This document shows, one piece after another, positions 1-8,749 of a stretch of 64,000 nt of DNA. The DNA lies in NCBI RefSeq assembly GCF_000163055.2, contig NC_022111.1, positions 806,001 to 870,000 on the forward strand, given 5' to 3'. Within the stretch, counting starts at the first letter, position 1. Each line of letters begins with the position of its first letter. Source of the DNA: Prevotella sp. oral taxon 299 str. F0039. Lineage in GTDB: Bacteria > Bacteroidota > Bacteroidia > Bacteroidales > Bacteroidaceae. The notes below the pieces were generated by a model, which made no database searches, was not told the origin of the DNA, and saw nothing but the letters and a program-made list of their open reading frames with translations. The position numbers were made by a program, and so were the translations under genes.

Positions 1-2
1 AA

Positions 3-548
3 ATGATGTTTTCATTGCTTGCTATGCTCATGTTTTGTTCAACAGCTTTTGCTCAAGGATGTTGTAAAAAAGATAGAGAAAAGAAAGATGTTTGTAAAGG
101 TAATTTTGCTCAAAAGCGTACGGAACAAATGGTGGAACGCTATGGTTTAAATAGTGATCAAAAGGCAAAATTACTTGCTGTAAATACCGCTTTTTTTGAA
201 AAATATGGCAAAAAATGCAATGGATGTCCTAACAAAGATCAAGCAAACAAAGATTGTTGCGGTAAAAAACAAGAAGCAAAACAATGTTGTTGTAAAGAAA
301 AACAAGAAGCAAAACAATGTTGTTGTAACAAAAAAGAATGTTCTAAAGAGGCTCCAGGAAACAGCAAATGTAACCAGAGCATTTGTGAAAAAGAAAACAA
401 TAAAGAACAAGTTAAGGCTGATGTTGCAAAGTATAAAAGCGATTTAAAGCAAATATTTACAAAAGAACAATATGAGAAATACGAGAATGATATTAAGGAA
501 AGACAAGAACACCTTAAAGTCGCAATGGAGAAGAGACAAGCAGAGTAA
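3..548 (+). CDS. Cysteine-rich secreted protein, DUF4890/Spy-like, 5' end possibly outside window
   Basis: The visible N-terminus is the hydrophobic part of a signal peptide ending in FCSTAFAQ, so the product should be periplasmic. The start is uncertain: the first visible ATG is at position 3 and the usual lysines of a signal peptide may lie before the window. The segments YGLNSDQKAKLL (about residues 47-58) and IFTKEQYEKYENDI (about 150-163) resemble the paired helical LTxxQ-type motifs of Bacteroidetes Spy/DUF4890 proteins. Between them is a Lys/Cys-rich insert (about residues 72-128) with CCC triplets, encoded by two 33-nt tandem copies at 265 and 298. Metal binding by the cysteines is an inference. 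A terminator follows at about 593. Confidence 0.6.
   Translation: MMFSLLAMLMFCSTAFAQGCCKKDREKKDVCKGNFAQKRTEQMVERYGLNSDQKAKLLAVNTAFFEKYGKKCNGCPNKDQANKDCCGKKQEAKQCCCKEKQEAKQCCCNKKECSKEAPGNSKCNQSICEKENNKEQVKADVAKYKSDLKQIFTKEQYEKYENDIKERQEHLKVAMEKRQAE
265..327 (+). repeat. 33-nt in-frame tandem duplication
   Basis: A unit coding KKQEAKQCCC-like residues starts at 265 and again at 298. The first 30 nt of the two copies (265-294 and 298-327) are the same. The period is 33 nt, so copy-number change keeps the reading frame and adds or removes 11 residues with a CCC cluster. Confidence 0.8.
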
Positions 549-592
549 CATCTAACAGATTTCTTTCTTATTGATAATCATCATGCATTTTA

Positions 593-637
593 AAACCGAC
601 GCATCTTAATAAAAAAGAATGTGTCGGTCTTTTTTTA
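593..637 (+). terminator. Rho-independent terminator
   Basis: ACCGAC at 595-600 pairs with GTCGGT at 623-628 and is followed by a run of T. It lies just downstream of the Cys-rich gene and ahead of the promoter of the next gene. Confidence 0.7.
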
Positions 638-650
638 CACTATTTCTTTG

Positions 651-658
651 TAACTTTG
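651..658 (+). promoter_or_regulatory. Bacteroidetes -7 promoter box TAACTTTG
   Basis: TAACTTTG matches the TAnnTTTG consensus of the Bacteroidetes housekeeping sigma factor. It lies 35 nt before the ATG at 693 and directly after the preceding terminator. Confidence 0.55.
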
Positions 659-692
659 CCTCCGAAATAATACTATATTTATTTTAATACAA

Positions 693-1298
693 ATGAGACG
701 AATTATGATCAAAATGCTATTCTATACTTTTTTTGTTTCAACTCTTACTATATTACAAGTTGGATGCGTAAAAAAGAAAGATACAAATAATATAATAACA
801 CATAAAGAAGAAAAAAAACGACCCAAACCAATACAAAAGGTAGGTGATTTTTCACAGACAAGAGTGGTGTCATGGTTAGGGCATAATGTTAAAATTACCA
901 CTGAACGTTTAGCAGATAAAGATCTTTCTCTTGTTCAAGATGAGAACGGGAATAAATATTATGATAACAAAATAATACTGAAAATACACCGTTCTGATGG
1001 TTCTATATTTTTAGAACGAGTATTTTATAAATCAGATTTTTCTAAATTTATAGATACTTCTGCAGATAAAACCACTGCTCTTCTTGGAGTAGTTTTTGAT
1101 AGAGTAAATGGTGATCACTTACTATTTGCAGCAAGTGTAGGCTCTCCTGATAATATGAGTGATGAATTTATACCACTTGTTTTAAAAGTTACCAAGTCGG
1201 GTAGCCTATCAATATATAAAGACACTCAAATGGATACCAATGATGGTAGTATTCAAAAATCAGAACAGATTACAGAGGAAGACGAAGAAGGGGTATAG
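693..1298 (+). CDS. DUF4738-type lipoprotein
   Basis: The 201-residue protein has a short signal peptide ending in the lipobox LQVGC (Cys about residue 25), then a charged Lys-rich linker and a compact beta-rich domain. The phrase VFYKSDFSKFI and the layout of the last 60 residues resemble the second such protein in this window (13827-14648, DFYKYDFRKYI). Both fit DUF4738, a Bacteroidales lipoprotein family of unknown function. It has its own promoter and appears monocistronic. No catalytic motif is visible, so no function is proposed. Confidence 0.65.
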   Translation: MRRIMIKMLFYTFFVSTLTILQVGCVKKKDTNNIITHKEEKKRPKPIQKVGDFSQTRVVSWLGHNVKITTERLADKDLSLVQDENGNKYYDNKIILKIHRSDGSIFLERVFYKSDFSKFIDTSADKTTALLGVVFDRVNGDHLLFAASVGSPDNMSDEFIPLVLKVTKSGSLSIYKDTQMDTNDGSIQKSEQITEEDEEGV

Positions 1299-1564
1299 AT
1301 CTTAATCTTATAAGAATACTTCACTGAGGTTTTTAATATTCTTATTATTTATAAAAGCTATATATATTGTCTATTTTAGGGATACATCCTTAAAGTTTTG
1401 CTATTATTCCAAATAAAATTATCAAAATATTATTACCATAATAAATAATAAAATATTGAGGGATTCTGTATATTTCATATTTTATCAACAAAAGATTATG
1501 ATATGTTAGAGAAATTACTTTATAAAATAAATAGTGGGAAAAACTCAAAATAAAGTACTATATA

Positions 1565-2486
1565 TTGAGCATTTATAGAATGTTCTTTCCTAAATATCTA
1601 CTTCGTCCTTTTTTAAATAACAAGTTAGAAAAAATTAGAAGAAGAGAGGATTACGAATATCTTATGTCTCGTGTTAACTATTATTGCAGAATAGAAACAG
1701 AATCTTCAGAAAAATATAATAATGAGCAATGGCTACATGCTTCTATCGAAATTGGCAAACAGCCCATGACTGGTCAGAAGGTATTTTATTATGATTCAAT
1801 GAAATATGCTCGTTGGTTTTCTGATACATATCATTGGATATTACTTCCTGGAGATATATACAGGGATGAACCTTTACCTTGTGTAGCTAAAAGTAGACTT
1901 TTACAAACTAAAAATACAAATATCACACTTCTTAATATGGACTATGTACGCCATTTTATCTTTATAAAAGATAGAATTCCATTTAGTCTGAAAAAGGATA
2001 AGGTAATATTTAGAGGAGGTATATCTCGTAGAAATAGTCAACGATTATATTTTGTTAAAAACTTTTTTTTACCATCCTTTATTTGACATAAAAGTAAGAG
2101 ATAAAATTTATCCTGAATGGTGGGGAGAAAAGATAAGTATTCAAGCACATCTGAATTGTAAGTTCATTATGGCTTTAGAAGGTAATGACGTTGCTAGTAA
2201 TCTGAAGTGGGTAATGTCTTCAAATTCTATAGCAGTGATGCCAAAGCCTACTTGTGAAACATGGTTTATGGAGGGAACACTTATTCCTAATTACCATTAT
2301 ATAGAAGTTAAAGATGATTTTTCTGATCTTGAAGAACGCATTCGCTATTACATCGAACATACTGATGAAGCTGAAGCAATTGTAAAACATGCACATGAAT
2401 ATGTAGAAGTTTTTAAAAATAAAGAACGAGAAGATGCTATTGCATTACTCACTCTGGATAAGTATTTTAGATTAGTAAATCATTAA
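1565..2486 (+). pseudogene. Glycosyltransferase family 90 (CAP10/LPS-modifying type), frameshifted in a T8 tract
   Basis: Two overlapping frames encode one protein. The first part (TTG at 1565, or more likely ATG at 1580, to a TGA at 2084-2086) contains VIFRGGISRR, the WRGG-like substrate motif of the family. The second part (in frame to 2486) contains LEGNDVASNLKWVMSSNS and KPTCETWFMEGTLIPNYHY, the hallmark C-terminal motifs of LPS glucosyltransferase-like GT90 enzymes. Removing one T from the run at 2063-2070 joins KNFF to YHPLFDI and gives about 306 residues, the expected family size. The enzyme would transfer a sugar to LPS or another surface glycan. The break may be a sequencing error, a recent mutation or reversible slippage. 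Confidence 0.8.
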
Positions 2487-2655
2487 GAATCCATCACATT
2501 AAAAATATGCATATTCAAGTCTAATAAAAATTGTCGCCATCTAACAGATTATTATATATTAGCTAACAAAACAACCTCAAATAGCTCTTCTTCTATCACT
2601 TTATACAAATAAAGTATAAAAAGGTAGTTAAGTATTTTCTTCTTATATCAAGTAT

Positions 2656-3777
2656 TTATTCCTCATTTTTTTGCTCTGAATTAGAATTCTTCTGATTATC
2701 TCTCTGTCTGTTGTTAGAGAAGCGTCCCTTTTCTACTTCATCTCTCTTTTCGTGATATAATTTTTTAAGAGGATTAGCATAAGGTTCTTCAAATGTAATT
2801 CTATTTCTAAAAATATCAATTGCTTGGTATATTGCTTGTCGTAAACAATTCTCATTAACAATACCTTCTCCTGCATCATTAAAAGGAGAAAATAAGGCAG
2901 GAGCAGTGCATACGATTGGTAATCCACTTATAGTTAATACATTGTCTGATTGCACTAAAGTCTTTAAAGGAACAATACCTTGATCGTGGTACATAGCCAA
3001 AACAGCATCAAACATACCAAACTCATCGTTATCCCAGAAACGATCTGCAGCAAAAGGGCCAAATGCGTTTATGCCTTCATTTGCTAACTGAGTTATTGCA
3101 GGAGCAATAATGTTCTTCTCTTCTTCACCATTTCCATCTGGATTAAAGGCTAATACAGCAATACGTGGCAAAGAAATACGATAATCTTTTTGTAGAGTTT
3201 TATGCAAAGTTGTTACTTTCTCAATGATATTTTCCTTGGTTATATAATTAGGAAGATCTTTAATATCAATGTAATTTGTTAAAGTTGCAATACGTAAATA
3301 CTCATTACTATAAATTTGCAGTGCATCGTTTGCTTTACCAATACAAGTCTCAAGGTAGTGAGTGATTCCTTTAAAAGGAACACCTTCTACATTTATATTT
3401 GCGCTATCGATAGGCGCAGATACCAAAACATCATACAAGCCTTCTCTATAATCAGTTATTGCTGCATCTAAAGCTCTTATTGCTGCAACACCAGAATCTT
3501 TACTTGGATGAGCAAAATCTACTTTAATTTCTTCATCAAAACATGTTAGAAGATTCACTTTTCCATCTGTTGCCTCACGAGCACTGTTGATAATTGTAAA
3601 GTTGGTTGGTATTTCTAAAACCTTAGAATGATAGGCTGCAAGCTTTGGTGAGCCATATATAATAGGAGTGCATAATTCTAATAACTCTGGGGTTGTAAAT
3701 GCTTTTAAAATCATTTCATATCCAACACCATTGGTATCTCCGTGAGTTATTGCAATGCGTAACTTTCTATTTTCCAT
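2656..3777 (-). CDS. pdxA: 4-hydroxythreonine-4-phosphate dehydrogenase
   Basis: PdxA oxidises 4-phosphohydroxy-L-threonine, which decarboxylates to 3-amino-1-hydroxyacetone phosphate, in the DXP-dependent route to vitamin B6. The N-terminus ITHGDTNGVGYEMILKAF is the conserved substrate/NAD segment. THYLE (about residue 143) and AMYHDQGIVPLKTL (about 270-283) hold the metal-binding histidines. The length of 373 is a little above the usual 330-360 because of a polar Asn/Gln/Glu-rich tail of about 25 residues. It starts 27 nt after the end of rlmN and is probably co-transcribed with it. Confidence 0.95.
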   Translation of the reverse strand: MENRKLRIAITHGDTNGVGYEMILKAFTTPELLELCTPIIYGSPKLAAYHSKVLEIPTNFTIINSAREATDGKVNLLTCFDEEIKVDFAHPSKDSGVAAIRALDAAITDYREGLYDVLVSAPIDSANINVEGVPFKGITHYLETCIGKANDALQIYSNEYLRIATLTNYIDIKDLPNYITKENIIEKVTTLHKTLQKDYRISLPRIAVLAFNPDGNGEEEKNIIAPAITQLANEGINAFGPFAADRFWDNDEFGMFDAVLAMYHDQGIVPLKTLVQSDNVLTISGLPIVCTAPALFSPFNDAGEGIVNENCLRQAIYQAIDIFRNRITFEEPYANPLKKLYHEKRDEVEKGRFSNNRQRDNQKNSNSEQKNEE

Positions 3778-3804
3778 AAAACATTTGTTTTTCGTATTTA
3801 TTGT

Positions 3805-4839
3805 TTAGCTGTTTTTTTCTTTCTTTGCAGTTGATAATAAACCACAAGCAGCAAATATATCTTGTCCTCTACTTGCTCTAATTGTTGTAAAAACACCATG
3901 AGAAGTGAGGTAATCTCTAAATAGTTCCATCTTTTTCTCATTGGTTGGATTAAGCGAGACATTTGGAATTTGATGAAAGCGAATGAGATTAAAACGACAT
4001 TCTAGACCTCGAACAAGATCTACTATATATTGTGCATGTTCTTTAGTATCATTCAAACCATCAAAAATAATATATTCAAAAGAGAGTCTACGTTGATGAG
4101 CAAAGTCGTAGTTCCTTAGTAATTCTACAATGCTATCTATCGACATTCCTTTTTCTGCAGGCATAATACTTTCTCGTTCACTAGCTATTGGATTATGCAT
4201 ACTTATTGCTACATGACAATCACTTTCGTTTAAGAATCGTTCTAACTTGCCTTTTACACCAACACTGCTAACTGTTATGCGTTTAGGACTCCATGCATAG
4301 CCATAATCAGAGGTGAGAATTTGAGTTGTTCTTAAAACATTATCAAAATTATCCATAGGCTCTCCTTGCCCCATAAACACGATATTGGTTAACTTATCAC
4401 GTTCTGGAAGAGAATAAATTTGATTAAGAATATCGCAAGAAGTGAGGTTTCCTTCAAATCCTTGTTTACCTGTTTGACAGAATAAACAATTCATTTTGCA
4501 ACCAACCTGTGACGAAACACAAAGAGTTGCACGATCTTTATCTGGAATGTATACCGTTTCTACAAATTTTCCCGATTGAGTTGGGAACAGATATTTTATG
4601 GTTCCATCTTTAGAATACTGTGCATCTATAAAGTTTGCACAGCCTATATAAAAATGTTCTTTGAGCTTTTCTCGATTGCTTTTAGATATATTGGTCATTT
4701 CATCTATTGACGAAACATGTTGTGAATATAACCATTTTGCAATCTGCTTTGCTGTAAATTCAGCCATACCCAAATTGGTTACAGCTTGTTTTAGTTCAAA
4801 CAAAGACATTCCTAAAAGTGCCTGTTTGTCTGTCATCAT
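3805..4839 (-). CDS. rlmN: Dual-specificity rRNA/tRNA adenine-C2 methyltransferase RlmN
   Basis: This radical-SAM enzyme methylates A2503 of 23S rRNA and A37 of some tRNAs. The CxxxCxxC cluster motif is CKMNCLFC, followed by QTGKQGF. GQGEPMDN and the SSVGV region are typical, and the C-terminal SRGQDIFAACG carries the second catalytic cysteine. An ATG at 4869 is in frame, but it lies on the promoter box at 4867-4874, so the ATG at 4839 (MMTDKQALLG) is the better start and gives 344 residues. It leads the rlmN-pdxA pair and is divergent from the GT2/SpoIID fusion gene. Confidence 0.93.
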   Translation of the reverse strand: MMTDKQALLGMSLFELKQAVTNLGMAEFTAKQIAKWLYSQHVSSIDEMTNISKSNREKLKEHFYIGCANFIDAQYSKDGTIKYLFPTQSGKFVETVYIPDKDRATLCVSSQVGCKMNCLFCQTGKQGFEGNLTSCDILNQIYSLPERDKLTNIVFMGQGEPMDNFDNVLRTTQILTSDYGYAWSPKRITVSSVGVKGKLERFLNESDCHVAISMHNPIASERESIMPAEKGMSIDSIVELLRNYDFAHQRRLSFEYIIFDGLNDTKEHAQYIVDLVRGLECRFNLIRFHQIPNVSLNPTNEKKMELFRDYLTSHGVFTTIRASRGQDIFAACGLLSTAKKEKNS

Positions 4840-4866
4840 ATCAATTTTAGATCTTATTTTCTTATG

Positions 4867-4874
4867 CAAAGTTA
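4867..4874 (-). promoter_or_regulatory. Promoter -7 box for rlmN-pdxA
   Basis: Reading TAACTTTG on the minus strand, it lies 27 nt before the chosen ATG at 4839. Its position argues against the longer rlmN start at 4869. Confidence 0.6.
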
Positions 4875-4916
4875 CGGAAAAAAAGATAAAACAGGTCTAT
4901 TTTCATTCGTTTTATA

Positions 4917-4924
4917 TATATTTG
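4917..4924 (+). promoter_or_regulatory. Promoter -7 box for the GT2/DUF4922/SpoIID gene
   Basis: TATATTTG matches TAnnTTTG and sits 16 nt before the ATG at 4941, implying a very short leader. It is divergent from the rlmN promoter. Confidence 0.5.
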
Positions 4925-4940
4925 CAAGTAAAATAAAACA

Positions 4941-7900
4941 ATGATGATTAACCATATAGATTATTTCTTACCTGGAGAAGGTTTATTAAATAGCCCAGAT
5001 ACACTTATTAAAGTGGCAAATGAAATAGAAATTACCTCTGTTTATGCATTGATGAAAGACGAGCATCTGGGTTCTGAACTAAATAAAAAGAATATAAAAG
5101 TTGTTTGTTTTCACGACTTTCTTTCTACAGAAATGCTACATCAGTTAGTTGAGTATGCAACATCTCCATATATCTTGTTAAACCTCAAAAATGCATTTAT
5201 AGAGTGGGGATATAATGCTCTTTCTAGAATGATTCAGGTAGCAAAGGATACTGAAGCAGAAATTGTATATGCCGATCATTACGACATCATTGAAGGAAAA
5301 ATACAAAAACATCCTCTTATAAACTATCACATAGGAAGTGTTAGAGATGATTTTGACTTTGGACAGCTTGTTCTTATCAAGACTCAAGCATTGAAAGAAT
5401 TCCTCTATTCTAGCAAAGAAGAAAGCTATAAGTATGCAGGGTGGTACTCATTCCGCTTGTTTGCTGGAGCTAACAACAAAATTATTCATATTGATGAATA
5501 CCTCTATACTAAGATAGAAACGGACAACAGAAAGAGTGGAGAGAAGCAATTTGACTATGTGAATGCGGCTTTTAGAGAAATACAAATTGATATGGAAAAG
5601 GCTTTTACGGCATTTCTTGATAAACAAAAACTGCTTGTAAACATAGCAAATTATCAGCCCATTCAATTTAATGATTATCATTTTAACCTCGAAGCATCGG
5701 TTATTATTCCTGTTTTTAATAGAGAAAAAACTATATCAGATGCTGTTCTTTCTGCCTTAAACCAGCAAACAAGTTTTGGGTTTAACGTGATTGTTATTGA
5801 CAATCATTCTACAGATGGAACAACAAAGATATTATCTGAACTATCAAAGAGTTATCTAAATTTAGTTCATCTTATACCTGAAAGATTTGATTTAGGTATT
5901 GGAGGCTGTTGGAACTATGCAATTAACTCAACTCATTGTGGTAAATTTGCAGTACAACTAGATAGCGACGACCTTTACTCTAGTAGCTCTACACTTCAAA
6001 AAGTCATAGATGCTTTCTACAAGCAAAAAGCTGCAATGATTATAGGTAGCTACAGAATATGCAACTTTGAACTAGAAACTTTACCTCCAGGTCTCATCGA
6101 TCATAAGGAATGGACAGACAATAATGGCAGTAACAATGCTCTAAGAATAAATGGTTTAGGTGCTCCTAGAGCTTTTTATACACCTATCTTGCGTGAAATA
6201 GGCTTTCCTAACACTAGTTATGGAGAAGACTATGCCGTGGGATTACGTATTTCTCGTGATTATAAGATAGGTAGAATATACGACGAACTCTATCTATGCA
6301 GACGATGGGGAGGAAACTCTGATTCAGCCTTAAGCATTGAAAAGGTAAATGCTAACAACCTATATAAAGACAAAATTAGAACTATTGAGATATTAGCTCG
6401 TTTAAATAAGAATACAAGCAATAATAATTCTCTGGTTAATAGTAGCTTAAAAAGATTCTTTAATCAACAACTTTCACATTGGAAAGAAGTTGAAAACCGA
6501 TATAAAAAGCTTTCTGAAATAGAAATAAAAACCTTAGAAATAGGGGAGAATTATGTAAAATTACAACATAATCCAAGTAGACTTGTATCTACAGGAGCTA
6601 GTATTTCTAAAGCAGATATTGAGCAACGTCCTTGTTTTCTATGTAAGAAACAACGCCCAGAAGAACAATTAGTAAAGCAATTTGATAGTAGATTTGAGAT
6701 TTTGGTGAATCCTTTCCCGATTCTTCCTATCCACTTTACAATCGCATCTACACAGCATCAACCGCAAAGGATCTATTCTAATATTGACGAAGTATATCAT
6801 TTCCTTTGTGAATTTCCAGAGATGATGTTGTTTTATAATGGACCTCTAAGCGGTGCTTCTGCGCCCGATCACTTGCATTTTCAAGCGGGAACAAATGGTA
6901 TTTTACCTTTACAAAACGATTGGAATAGGCTTAAAAACGATATAAAACCGCTTGTATCGGTTAATGAACAAGAACAATTAGGTTTTATCAATACATTTAT
7001 TATTCCTGTTTTTGTCATAAAATATCAACAAAGACAATCACAAGTTGAGTTGTTCAAACTTTTATATAATAGCTTAAAGGCAACACAAGCAGAAACAGAA
7101 GAGCCAATGATGAATATCGTTTCTTGGCGAACAGAAAAAGAATTTATAACAATTGTTATCCCAAGAGAAAAGCATAGACCTGAATGTTATTATGCAAAAG
7201 ATAGCCTTCAGCATATGATTAGTCCTGGAGCTCTTGATATGTCAGGTTTAATTATCACTCCTAGAAAGGAGGATTTTGAAACGCTTTCAGCTACAGAAGC
7301 TGTTAGTATTATTCAAGAATGTGGTTTTACAAGTGAGAAAGCAAATCATATATGCGATGTAATCGAAAGAAACAAACATTTGAAATCCACTTCTTTATCA
7401 ACAGAATTGTTATCTGAACAGCCTACTATCTCTGTAGGAATTCTTTGCGACAAACAAATAGATATTATTCTAAATGATGTTTATACAGCCAAAGGACAAT
7501 CAGCCCAAGGCATACAAAGTCTTATTTTTGATGATGGAGGAATACTTTGGAATGATAAGAATTATCAAGAAATTACTTTCCATCCACAAACTTCTAATGC
7601 TTCATTTACGCTAAAGAATGTTTCAATAGGCATCAACTTCCACTGGGAAAGAAAAGAAGAACAAACCTTTGAAGGCGCTTTAAAGTTGATAATTGATTCT
7701 GATAAGATATGGGCTATCAACATTTTACCTCTAGAAAATTATCTATCTTCGGTTATTTCTAGCGAAATGAGCGCAATGTCATCATTAGAATTACTGAAAG
7801 CACATTCTGTTATTTCAAGAAGCTGGTTATTAAATCAAATCGAAAAACATAACCAATCAAAAAGCGAACAGAGCAACAATTTCTTTTCATTTACAAAAAC

Positions 7901-8729
7901 TGATAAGGAAATTGTTCGTTGGTATGACAGAGAAGACCATTCTTTATTTGACGTTTGTGCCGACGATCATTGTCAAAGATACCAAGGGATATCAAAAGGA
8001 ATTACTCCTAATGTAGCTAAAGCAATTAAAGAAACAACAGGAGAAGTATTGCTTTCAAACAATGAAATATGCGATGCTAGATTTAGTAAATGCTGCGGTG
8101 GTGCAACAGAAGAATATCAATATTGCTGGGACAACAATTCTAAAGATTATCTTATTGCACTGAAAGATGACAAAGAAGGCGCAGAAATTGATTTAACTTC
8201 TGAGTCAACCGCACATCAATGGATAGTTGATTCTCCTGATGCTTTCTGCAATACAACAGATAAAAAGATTCTATCTCAAGTATTAAAAGATTACGATCAA
8301 GAAACAAAAGATTTCTATAGATGGGAGATTAGCTATTCTCAAGAAGAACTAAAAGAACTCATTAATAAAAAACTAAATAGCGATTTAGGAGATATTATGG
8401 ACATCATTGCTCTAGAAAGAGGTAAAAGTGGACGTATTTATAGATTAAAGATAGTTGGTTCTAAGAATGAACTGATTATAGGAAAAGAGCTTGAAATTCG
8501 TAGAGTTCTTAGCAATTCTCACCTTTATAGCTCTGCTTTCATCGTTAACAAATCTGTAGGTTCCAACAATGTTCCAACTTCTTTTACTCTTAAAGGAGCA
8601 GGGTGGGGACATGGAGTAGGATTATGTCAGATAGGAGCAGCAGTGATGGGAGAACAAGGATTTGATTATAAAGAAATCTTACTACATTACTATAAGAATG
8701 TAGAGATTAAGAAAATATATAATAAATAA
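4941..8729 (+). CDS. GT2 glycosyltransferase - DUF4922 - SpoIID three-part fusion protein
   Basis: This 1262-residue protein joins unrelated modules. Residues about 1-245 are GT-A-like (YADHYDI). Residues about 252-480 are a GT2 domain (ASVIIPVFNREKT, DNHSTDGT, QLDSDDL). Residues about 560-830 match DUF4922, a HIT/GalT-like nucleotidyltransferase fold, with CFLC and the histidine motif HLHFQ at about 644-648. Residues about 905-1262 are a SpoIID/LytB domain with a SSEM segment near residue 941 (candidate catalytic Glu), DDHCQRYQG and GAGWGHGVGLCQIGA near the end. SpoIID is known as a lytic transglycosylase of stem-peptide-free peptidoglycan. There is no obvious signal peptide. An AmpG-like permease follows after 20 nt, so a cell-wall sugar recycling role is inferred. 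Confidence 0.85.
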   Translation: MMINHIDYFLPGEGLLNSPDTLIKVANEIEITSVYALMKDEHLGSELNKKNIKVVCFHDFLSTEMLHQLVEYATSPYILLNLKNAFIEWGYNALSRMIQVAKDTEAEIVYADHYDIIEGKIQKHPLINYHIGSVRDDFDFGQLVLIKTQALKEFLYSSKEESYKYAGWYSFRLFAGANNKIIHIDEYLYTKIETDNRKSGEKQFDYVNAAFREIQIDMEKAFTAFLDKQKLLVNIANYQPIQFNDYHFNLEASVIIPVFNREKTISDAVLSALNQQTSFGFNVIVIDNHSTDGTTKILSELSKSYLNLVHLIPERFDLGIGGCWNYAINSTHCGKFAVQLDSDDLYSSSSTLQKVIDAFYKQKAAMIIGSYRICNFELETLPPGLIDHKEWTDNNGSNNALRINGLGAPRAFYTPILREIGFPNTSYGEDYAVGLRISRDYKIGRIYDELYLCRRWGGNSDSALSIEKVNANNLYKDKIRTIEILARLNKNTSNNNSLVNSSLKRFFNQQLSHWKEVENRYKKLSEIEIKTLEIGENYVKLQHNPSRLVSTGASISKADIEQRPCFLCKKQRPEEQLVKQFDSRFEILVNPFPILPIHFTIASTQHQPQRIYSNIDEVYHFLCEFPEMMLFYNGPLSGASAPDHLHFQAGTNGILPLQNDWNRLKNDIKPLVSVNEQEQLGFINTFIIPVFVIKYQQRQSQVELFKLLYNSLKATQAETEEPMMNIVSWRTEKEFITIVIPREKHRPECYYAKDSLQHMISPGALDMSGLIITPRKEDFETLSATEAVSIIQECGFTSEKANHICDVIERNKHLKSTSLSTELLSEQPTISVGILCDKQIDIILNDVYTAKGQSAQGIQSLIFDDGGILWNDKNYQEITFHPQTSNASFTLKNVSIGINFHWERKEEQTFEGALKLIIDSDKIWAINILPLENYLSSVISSEMSAMSSLELLKAHSVISRSWLLNQIEKHNQSKSEQSNNFFSFTKTDKEIVRWYDREDHSLFDVCADDHCQRYQGISKGITPNVAKAIKETTGEVLLSNNEICDARFSKCCGGATEEYQYCWDNNSKDYLIALKDDKEGAEIDLTSESTAHQWIVDSPDAFCNTTDKKILSQVLKDYDQETKDFYRWEISYSQEELKELINKKLNSDLGDIMDIIALERGKSGRIYRLKIVGSKNELIIGKELEIRRVLSNSHLYSSAFIVNKSVGSNNVPTSFTLKGAGWGHGVGLCQIGAAVMGEQGFDYKEILLHYYKNVEIKKIYNK

Positions 8730-8749
8730 TTTGAAACCTTACAATAAAA

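Noticed and set aside
171..410. Open frames overlapping the Cys-rich gene on the other strand and frame
   Set aside because: They are by-products of the repetitive Lys/Cys codons; composition (Phe/Thr runs) is not protein-like.
4840..4869. Longer rlmN start at 4869
   Set aside because: The ATG falls on the promoter box at 4867-4874; the family-like start MMTDKQALLG at 4839 leaves a normal short leader.
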